The notes under the pieces: generated by a model | Seen by the model: the letters and a program-made list of their open reading frames with translations, nothing else | Database searches by the model: none | What the model was told of the DNA's origin: nothing | NCBI GenBank assembly: GCA_023391375.1 | Contig: JAEWBB010000002.1 | Coordinates: forward strand, 1-13,655 | Source of the DNA: Pseudomonadota bacterium | Lineage (GTDB): Bacteria; Pseudomonadota; Alphaproteobacteria; Sphingomonadales; Sphingomonadaceae | Direction of reading: 5' to 3' | Length of the DNA: 13,655 bases | Shown: positions 5,547-13,655 of the stretch, in pieces | Numbering within the stretch: position 1 is the stretch's first letter | How the letters are laid out: every line of letters begins with the position of its first letter | Made by a program: the position numbers and the translations under genes

Positions 5547-6894
5547 CGTGTTGGCCGACCTCGTCGCCCACAAGCGGCAGGAAGTCGCCGCCCGGCTCGG
5601 CGGACGAACGACCGCCGCGGAGACGACGGGCCGGAGCTTGCGGACCGCCCTGGCCCGGCCCCGTTCGCGCTTCATCATGGAGGTGAAGCGCGCCTCGCCC
5701 TCGGGTCACCGTGCCAGGCATTCGCTGGATGCGGCGGTGGCGGCCTACGCGGGCATCGCCGATGCGATCAGTGTGCTGGTCGATGCCAAGGGGTTCGGCG
5801 GCTCGCTCGACGACCTGCGCGCGGTCCGCGCCCGCTTCGACGGCCCGATCCTGGCCAAGGATTTCACCGTCGATCCGGCCCAGGTCAGCGAAGCGCGGGC
5901 GTGCGGCGCCGACGCGGTCTTAGCGATGCTTTCCGTCCTGTCGAACGAGGAGGCCGCGGCGGTGATCGCCGAGGCGCGGCGGCTCGGCATGGACGTGCTG
6001 GTCGAAATCCATGACGAGGCGGAGCTAGCACGCGCGCTCGTGCTCGACGCGCCGCTGATCGGCATCAATAATCGCGACCTCAAGACCCTGAAAACCGACC
6101 TGTCGGTGACCCGCCGCCTCGCCCCGCTGGTCCCCGCCGACCGGCTGGTCATCGCCGAAAGCGGCATCGCCGGACGTCGCGATGTCGAAGCGTTGGCGCC
6201 GTTCGCCGATGCTTTCCTGGTCGGTTCGTCCCTGATGGCGGCGGACGATATCGGCGAGTCGGCCCGGGCACTTGTCCACGGACCGGTCAAGATTTGCGGC
6301 CTGACTCGTGAGGAGGACGTCCGCGCGTCCGCCCGTGCCGGTGCCACCCACGCCGGCTTCATCTTTCATCCCCGCAGTAAGCGGCGCCTGACCAAGGCCG
6401 CGGCAATGCCGCTCGTCGAGGCGGCGCGCTCGGCCGGGCTCAAGCCGGTCGCCGTGTTCGATGGCGCCGATCCCGCGATTGCAGCCACTGCCCACGACCT
6501 CGGCCTGTACGCCGTCCAGATCCACGGACCGGTACCAATCGGACTGAAAGACGCGCTGGGGGACATTGCCCTGTGGGCGGTCAGCGCGTCGACCGCGGAC
6601 GGCCTTTCGCCGGTCGACGGGCAGGCCGACCGGACGCTGTTCGACACCGGCCCCGGCGGAACCGGCCAGGCGTTCGACTGGTCGTTGCTCGAAGGACGCC
6701 GCGACCTCGCGCGCGCCTTTCTCGCAGGCGGGATCACGCCCCGGAACGCCGCGGCCGCCTCGCGTGTCGGCGCCTACGGCCTCGACCTTAGCAGCGGCGT
6801 CGAGGCGTCCCCCGGAATCAAGGATCCCGACCTGATCGACGCGCTGTTCGGCGCGCTTCGTTCCCTCTCCCGAAAGGATCGCCCGTGCGCCTAG
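5539..6894 (+). CDS. trpCF: Bifunctional indole-3-glycerol-phosphate synthase / phosphoribosylanthranilate isomerase
   Basis: A fused TrpC-TrpF protein of 451 residues, almost exactly the length of the E. coli fusion. From the first in-frame ATG (5539), preceded by GAGG at 5529-5532, residues 1-245 are the indoleglycerol-phosphate synthase barrel: FIMEVKRASPSG (Lys50), ILAKDFTVDP (Lys107), VLVEIHDE (Glu156), GINNRDLKTL and VIAESGI. Residues 249-451 are the isomerase barrel: VKICGLT with the catalytic Cys253, LFDTGPGGTGQAFDWSLL with the catalytic Asp, LAGGITPRN, and GLDLSSGVEASPGIKD. It catalyses the two steps from phosphoribosylanthranilate to indoleglycerol phosphate. The fusion is characteristic of enteric and related gammaproteobacteria; alphaproteobacteria usually encode the two proteins separately. 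The frame is also open back to 5482, but that start would lie deep inside trpD. Confidence 0.95.
   Translation: MADVLADLVAHKRQEVAARLGGRTTAAETTGRSLRTALARPRSRFIMEVKRASPSGHRARHSLDAAVAAYAGIADAISVLVDAKGFGGSLDDLRAVRARFDGPILAKDFTVDPAQVSEARACGADAVLAMLSVLSNEEAAAVIAEARRLGMDVLVEIHDEAELARALVLDAPLIGINNRDLKTLKTDLSVTRRLAPLVPADRLVIAESGIAGRRDVEALAPFADAFLVGSSLMAADDIGESARALVHGPVKICGLTREEDVRASARAGATHAGFIFHPRSKRRLTKAAAMPLVEAARSAGLKPVAVFDGADPAIAATAHDLGLYAVQIHGPVPIGLKDALGDIALWAVSASTADGLSPVDGQADRTLFDTGPGGTGQAFDWSLLEGRRDLARAFLAGGITPRNAAAASRVGAYGLDLSSGVEASPGIKDPDLIDALFGALRSLSRKDRPCA
6873..6878 (+). promoter_or_regulatory. Ribosome-binding site of trpB
   Basis: AAAGGA six bases ahead of GTG 6885, inside the last codons of trpCF. 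It supports the GTG as the trpB start. Confidence 0.65.
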
Positions 6895-8075
6895 ATGGAC
6901 GCTTTGGCCGCTTCGGCGGCGCCTTCGTTCCCGAAATCCTCGTCCCGGCGCTCGAGCAGCTCGAGGCCGCCTTCCTCGACAGTGAGGACGATCCCGCCTT
7001 CGGCGCGGAGCTCGACGAGCTGCTCGCCAACTATGCCGGCCGGCCGACGCCGCTGACGCGTTGCCGCAACCTCGGCAAGGGCAAGGCGCGCATCTACCTC
7101 AAGCGCGAGGACCTGCTCCATGGCGGGGCGCACAAGACCAACCAGGTCCTCGGCCAGGCGCTCCTCGCCCGCCGGATGGGCAAGCGCCGCCTGATCGCCG
7201 AGACCGGGGCCGGCCAGCACGGGGTGGCGACCGCCATGGTCGGCGCCCTGTTCGGGTTCGAGACCGTCATCTACATGGGTGCGGACGACGTCGCGCGGCA
7301 GCAGCCCAACGTCTTCCGGATGGAGCTGATGGGCGCGCGGGTCGTGCCGGTGACCGGCGGCGGTCGAACGCTGAAGGACGCCGTCAACGAGGCGCTTCGC
7401 GACTGGGCCGCCAGTTTCGAGGACACGCACTACCTGCTCGGCACCGCCGCCGGCCCCCACCCCTTCCCGCTGATGGTCCGCCAGTTCCAGCGGGTCATCG
7501 GCCGCGAGGCGCGGGCGCAGATCCTCGACGCGGAAGGGCGCCTGCCCGACGCGGCGATCGCCTGTGTCGGCGGCGGGTCGAACGCCATCGGCCTGTTCAG
7601 CGACTTCGTGCCGGACGACGGCGTGGCGCTGGTCGGGGTCGAAGCCGGCGGCAAGGGCCTCGACAGCGGGGAACATGGCGCGACGCTCGGTCGCGGTCGC
7701 CCGGGCGTGCTCCACGGGTCGGAGACCTACCTGCTGCACGACCGCGACGGACAGGTCACCGACACATGGTCGGTCTCTGCCGGCCTCGACTATCCGGCGG
7801 TCGGGCCGGAGCACAGCTTCCTCAAGGACAGCGGGCGCGCCGACTACGTCGCGGCGACCGACGCGCAGGCGCTGGCCGCCTTCTCCGCACTGGCCCGGGA
7901 GGAAGGGATCATCGGCGCATTCGAAAGCTGCCACGCCCTCGCCCATGCCTTGCGCACGGCGGAGGAGGCGGACGGCCACGAACCGGTGCTGCTGGTCAAC
8001 CTGTCGGGCCGGGGCGACAAGGACCTCGGCCAGGCGATGCGGCTCGTCGCTCCAGAACGGGGCGTAGCCGCATGA
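6885..8075 (+). CDS. trpB: Tryptophan synthase beta subunit
   Basis: TrpB condenses indole with serine using PLP, in complex with TrpA. The 396-residue protein starts at GTG 6885, overlapping the end of trpCF by ten bases, and has a good ribosome-binding site. FGRFGGAFVPEIL at the N-terminus is the standard family start. KREDLLHGGAHKTN holds the PLP Lys at residue 84, ETGAGQHG holds the catalytic Glu, GGGSNAIG binds the PLP phosphate, and LSGRGDKD lies near the end. The wording is close to enteric TrpB: LLHGGAHKTN, THYLLGTAAGPHPFP, GRLPDAAIACVGGGSNAIG and YPAVGPEHSFL. It is full length with no missing motif and is translationally coupled to trpA by ATGA. Confidence 0.97.
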   Translation: MRLDGRFGRFGGAFVPEILVPALEQLEAAFLDSEDDPAFGAELDELLANYAGRPTPLTRCRNLGKGKARIYLKREDLLHGGAHKTNQVLGQALLARRMGKRRLIAETGAGQHGVATAMVGALFGFETVIYMGADDVARQQPNVFRMELMGARVVPVTGGGRTLKDAVNEALRDWAASFEDTHYLLGTAAGPHPFPLMVRQFQRVIGREARAQILDAEGRLPDAAIACVGGGSNAIGLFSDFVPDDGVALVGVEAGGKGLDSGEHGATLGRGRPGVLHGSETYLLHDRDGQVTDTWSVSAGLDYPAVGPEHSFLKDSGRADYVAATDAQALAAFSALAREEGIIGAFESCHALAHALRTAEEADGHEPVLLVNLSGRGDKDLGQAMRLVAPERGVAA

Positions 8076-8875
8076 GCCGCTATGCCACCATGTTCGGCGA
8101 GCTCGCGCACCGCGACGAAATCGCCTTCGGCGCCTTCCTGATGCTCGGCGATCCGAACCGCGAACGATGCCTCGACGCGATCGATGAGCTGGTCGCCGCC
8201 GGCGTCGATTTCCTCGAGCTCGGCATCCCGTTCAGCGATCCGGTGGCCGACGGGCCGGTCATCCAGGCAGCTGCCGCCCGCGCAATCGAGGCGGGCGTGA
8301 CGACCAGCGATGCAATCGCGTTGCTCGCCGCCATCCGTACCCGCCACCCGTCGGTACCGGTCGGCGTACTGACCTATGCGAACATCGTCATGACCAGGGG
8401 CCGGGAGGAATTCGCCCGCTCGCTGGCCGAGGCGGGGGTCGACAGCCTGCTGATTGCCGACGTGCCGGCCCTGGAGGCCGCGCCCTTCGCTGCAGCCGCC
8501 GAGGCCGAGGGTATCGGCCCGGTCCTGATCGCCGCAGCGAATACGCCCGAGGAAACGCTGGGCCGGATCGCCCGGCTGGGACGGGGCTACACCTATGTCG
8601 TCGCCCGCAAGGGCATCACCGGCGCGAACGAGGCCAGCGACACGGCCGACGCCGCAGCGCTCGTCGCGCGACTGCGGGCGTTGCAGGCCCCGCCATCGAT
8701 CCTCGGGTTCGGCATTTCCCGGCCCGAACAGGTCGCTGCGGCGGCCGACGCCGGGGCCGCGGGCGTTATCAGCGGGTCGGCGATCGTCGACCTCTTGGCG
8801 AGCGGCAAGCCGTTGGCGCCATTCGTTCGGCAAATGAAGGACGCCAGCCGCCGCCGCGCGCGGCAAAACGCCTAG
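8072..8875 (+). CDS. trpA: Tryptophan synthase alpha subunit
   Basis: TrpA cleaves indoleglycerol phosphate and passes indole to TrpB. The start ATG 8072 overlaps the trpB TGA, giving 267 residues (E. coli 268). Glu49 in FLELGIPFSDP and Asp60 in VADGP fall at the same residue numbers as the catalytic pair of the enteric enzyme. Other family blocks are LGRGYTYVVARKGITGA, PPSILGFGISRPEQV and AGAAGVISGSAIVDLL. The N-terminus (MSRYATMFGEL) resembles the enteric form. It ends the trp cluster. Its TAG at 8873-8875 shares a CTAG palindrome with the stop of the convergent kinase gene, and no terminator hairpin separates them. Confidence 0.96.
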   Translation: MSRYATMFGELAHRDEIAFGAFLMLGDPNRERCLDAIDELVAAGVDFLELGIPFSDPVADGPVIQAAAARAIEAGVTTSDAIALLAAIRTRHPSVPVGVLTYANIVMTRGREEFARSLAEAGVDSLLIADVPALEAAPFAAAAEAEGIGPVLIAAANTPEETLGRIARLGRGYTYVVARKGITGANEASDTADAAALVARLRALQAPPSILGFGISRPEQVAAAADAGAAGVISGSAIVDLLASGKPLAPFVRQMKDASRRRARQNA

Positions 8876-10836
8876 GCGGTCAGCAACTGCTTGACGATCG
8901 CCTGCACGTTGGCGGGCTTGCGCAAGACCGGGAATTCGAGGTTCCCGACCAAACGCTGGTCGTCGGCGTGGCCGGTCAGCAGGACGGCGCGCGACGCCGA
9001 CGAAAGGCCATGCAGCGTGCGCAGCGTCTGTAGCCCGTTCATGCCGGGCATGGCGAAGTCGCAGATGATGAAGCGATACTTGCCCGGCGCCGCGCGCATC
9101 GCCTCGATCGCCCCCGGCCCGTCCGAGAACTCCTCGACCTCGGCGCCGGCATCGCGAAGCTGTTCGGCAAGCACCAGCCGGACCGCCTGGTCGTCGTCGA
9201 TCAGCAGCACCTTTTCGGCGGAGAAGGCGAGCTCGGGTTCGGCCTTGCCCGCTGACGATTCCGCCTCGTCAGGCTCGATGGCGGGCAGGACGATCTCGAT
9301 CGTCGTGCCCTTGCCGGCCGCCGTGTCGATCGACAGTTCGCCGCCCGACTGGTGGACGAATCCGGCGACCATCGACAGGCCGAGGCCGGTGCCCTTGCCG
9401 ACTTCCTTGGTGGTGAAGAACGGCTCAGTCACCCGCTCCACCAGCTCGGCGGGAATGCCGCTGCCGGTATCGCTAACCCGGATGCGCAGCGCCGGCCCGT
9501 CGTTGAGATGACCGTCCGCGCTCTCGATCGCGACCGTGATCGTGCCGCCGTCGGGCATCGCATCGCGGGCGTTGAGGATCAGGTTCATCAGCGACAGTTC
9601 GAGCTGGCTGCGGTCGACGAACAACTGCAGCGAGGAGTCCGGGCATCGCCAGTCGACCAGCGTCGAGCCCCCCAGCGTGTGGCTGACGAGGCCCGACACG
9701 GAATCGCATAGGCTCGCCGGGTCTATACGCGCCGGCTTGAGGTCCTGCTGCCGGGCGAACGCCATCATCCGGCGGACCAACTCGGCGCCTTGCTCGGCGG
9801 CATGCTCCATCTGCTCGACGAGTTGCGCCTCGCGCTCCTCCATCTCGATCCGGCGCTTGAGAAGGTGCAGCCCGCCCATCATTGCCGACAAGAGGTTGTT
9901 GAAGTCGTGCGCCACCCCGCCGGTCAGCTGGCCTAGGGCATCGAGCTTGCCGACATGGACCAGCTGCGCTTCCAGCCGCTTGCGCTCGGAAACGTCGAGC
10001 AGGGTGCCAGCCCAGCGCTGCGCCGTCCCTTCCCCTTCGACCGGTACGCGCTGGTCGAGCAGGTGGCGAAGCACGCCGTCGGGGCCGACCCAGCGATATT
10101 CGATGGTCGTCGCCTCACCGCCGATGTCCATGTGGGCCAGTACCGCGTCGCGGTCGTCGGGATGGACCCAGTCGTCGAATGCGGCCTTTCCGGCCAGCAC
10201 CGCGTCGGCATGGTCGCCGAGGAAGTGCGTAAGGTCGCCGCCGACGAACTGGCGCAGGCCGGGCGCCTCGCCATGGCTGATCTCGTAGATCGCGAGCGGC
10301 AGGAGGCCGAGCAGCGCGGCCTGGCGCTTCTCGCTCCGTTCGAGCTGCTGTTCGGCCTCGATCCGGCTCAGCTGTTCGCGGTAATTGGCCTCGCGCAGTT
10401 TCTGCTCGGCGCGGCCCTTTTCGATGACCTGACGGCGCATGTCATAGAGGTCGACGAACACGCCGACCTTGGACCGCAGCACCACCGGATCGACCGGCTT
10501 GAACACATAATCGACCGCACCCATCGCGTAGCCGCGCATCAGATGCTCGGTCTCCTTGTTGACGGCCGACAGGAAGATGATCGGGATGCGTGCCGTCTGT
10601 TCGCGCTCGCGGACAAGGGCGGCCGTTTCATAGCCGTCCATGCCGGGCATGAAGACGTCGAGCAGGATCACCGCGAAGTCGTTTTTCAGCAGCAGGCGCA
10701 GTGCGTCCTTGCCCGACGATGCCGTCATCACCTCGGCGATCGGGCTTAGCACTTCGGACAGGGCGAGCAAGTTGCGATCGTCGTCGTCGACGATCAGGAT
10801 CCGGGTCTTGGCAGGTGCTTTCAACGTCGGCGTCAC
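8872..10836 (-). CDS. Hybrid histidine kinase: REC-coiled coil-PAS-HisKA-HATPase-REC
   Basis: A cytoplasmic 654-residue hybrid sensor kinase with no membrane segment. Domains in order: receiver 1 at residues 12-130 (RILIVDDDD, phospho-acceptor Asp60 in LLDVFMPGMDG, FLSA, Lys113 in FKPVD); a charged coiled coil at about 130-175; a PAS fold at about 175-290 (WVHPDDRD, ending LLDVSERKRLE); HisKA with His310 in GQLTGGVAHDFNN; a HATPase (NLILNARDAMPDGG, DTGSGIP, FFTTKEVGKGTGLGLSM); and receiver 2 at about 545-654 with Asp593 in ICDFAMPGMNG. All phosphotransfer residues are present. The start is taken at GTG 10836, two bases after the stop of the kinase gene upstream; the frame stays open to 10977, but that would overlap the neighbour's coding end. 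The pair is probably co-expressed. The signal is unknown. Confidence 0.88.
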   Translation of the reverse strand: MTPTLKAPAKTRILIVDDDDRNLLALSEVLSPIAEVMTASSGKDALRLLLKNDFAVILLDVFMPGMDGYETAALVREREQTARIPIIFLSAVNKETEHLMRGYAMGAVDYVFKPVDPVVLRSKVGVFVDLYDMRRQVIEKGRAEQKLREANYREQLSRIEAEQQLERSEKRQAALLGLLPLAIYEISHGEAPGLRQFVGGDLTHFLGDHADAVLAGKAAFDDWVHPDDRDAVLAHMDIGGEATTIEYRWVGPDGVLRHLLDQRVPVEGEGTAQRWAGTLLDVSERKRLEAQLVHVGKLDALGQLTGGVAHDFNNLLSAMMGGLHLLKRRIEMEEREAQLVEQMEHAAEQGAELVRRMMAFARQQDLKPARIDPASLCDSVSGLVSHTLGGSTLVDWRCPDSSLQLFVDRSQLELSLMNLILNARDAMPDGGTITVAIESADGHLNDGPALRIRVSDTGSGIPAELVERVTEPFFTTKEVGKGTGLGLSMVAGFVHQSGGELSIDTAAGKGTTIEIVLPAIEPDEAESSAGKAEPELAFSAEKVLLIDDDQAVRLVLAEQLRDAGAEVEEFSDGPGAIEAMRAAPGKYRFIICDFAMPGMNGLQTLRTLHGLSSASRAVLLTGHADDQRLVGNLEFPVLRKPANVQAIVKQLLTA

Positions 10837-10838
10837 GA

Positions 10839-13655
<2,817 letters not shown>

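Noticed and set aside
4395..5678. 427-codon open frame on the minus strand opposite trpD
   Set aside because: It is antisense to a gene with every TrpD motif and has no recognisable domain. It is a typical GC-rich shadow frame.

Overview
The window is GC-rich, densely packed bacterial chromosome, most likely from an alphaproteobacterium and probably a sphingomonad. The pointers are the class II-like AroA, the style of AroC, the DsbA-family protein, the phenylacetate genes, and the HAMP-array hybrid kinase. This placement rests on recognising protein families, not on a database search. Genes overlap by 4 to 10 bases in three separate blocks, so translational coupling is the local habit.

Left block (+ strand, 1-733): the end of a 3-oxoadipyl-CoA-type thiolase (PaaJ/PcaF) overlaps paaD, the Fe-S maturation factor of phenylacetyl-CoA epoxidase. 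This is the tail of an aromatic-acid catabolic operon. It converges on a minus-strand block (744-4184). In transcription order that block holds a periplasmic DsbA-like oxidoreductase, aroA, aroC (the last two shikimate steps to chorismate) and a small DUF2059 protein. The aroC product is short, with several usual internal loops missing.

Centre (+ strand, 4244-8875): a tryptophan cluster whose 5' end carries a classical transcription attenuator. A 30-residue leader peptide has three consecutive Trp codons plus a fourth. A GC hairpin with a T-tract follows, and a competing antiterminator can be drawn between them. After this come trpD, a fused trpCF, trpB and trpA, which convert anthranilate to tryptophan. 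The proteins and the TrpC-TrpF fusion look like the enteric/gammaproteobacterial set. No trpE or trpG lies between the leader and trpD, so anthranilate synthase must be encoded elsewhere. Chorismate made by AroA/AroC is the precursor of this pathway.

Right block (- strand, 8872-13655): two consecutive hybrid histidine kinases. The upstream one (HAMP array-GAF-coiled coil-HisKA-HATPase-REC-REC) runs off the right edge. The downstream one is REC-coiled coil-PAS-HisKA-HATPase-REC. It meets trpA tail to tail, with both stop codons sharing one CTAG.

The part most worth following up is the trpL-attenuator-trpDCFBA unit. It seems to be an enteric-style, attenuated tryptophan operon lacking trpEG in an alphaproteobacterial setting, possibly with a leaderless leader-peptide transcript. 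I saw no RNA genes, CRISPR arrays, insertion sequences or phage genes.
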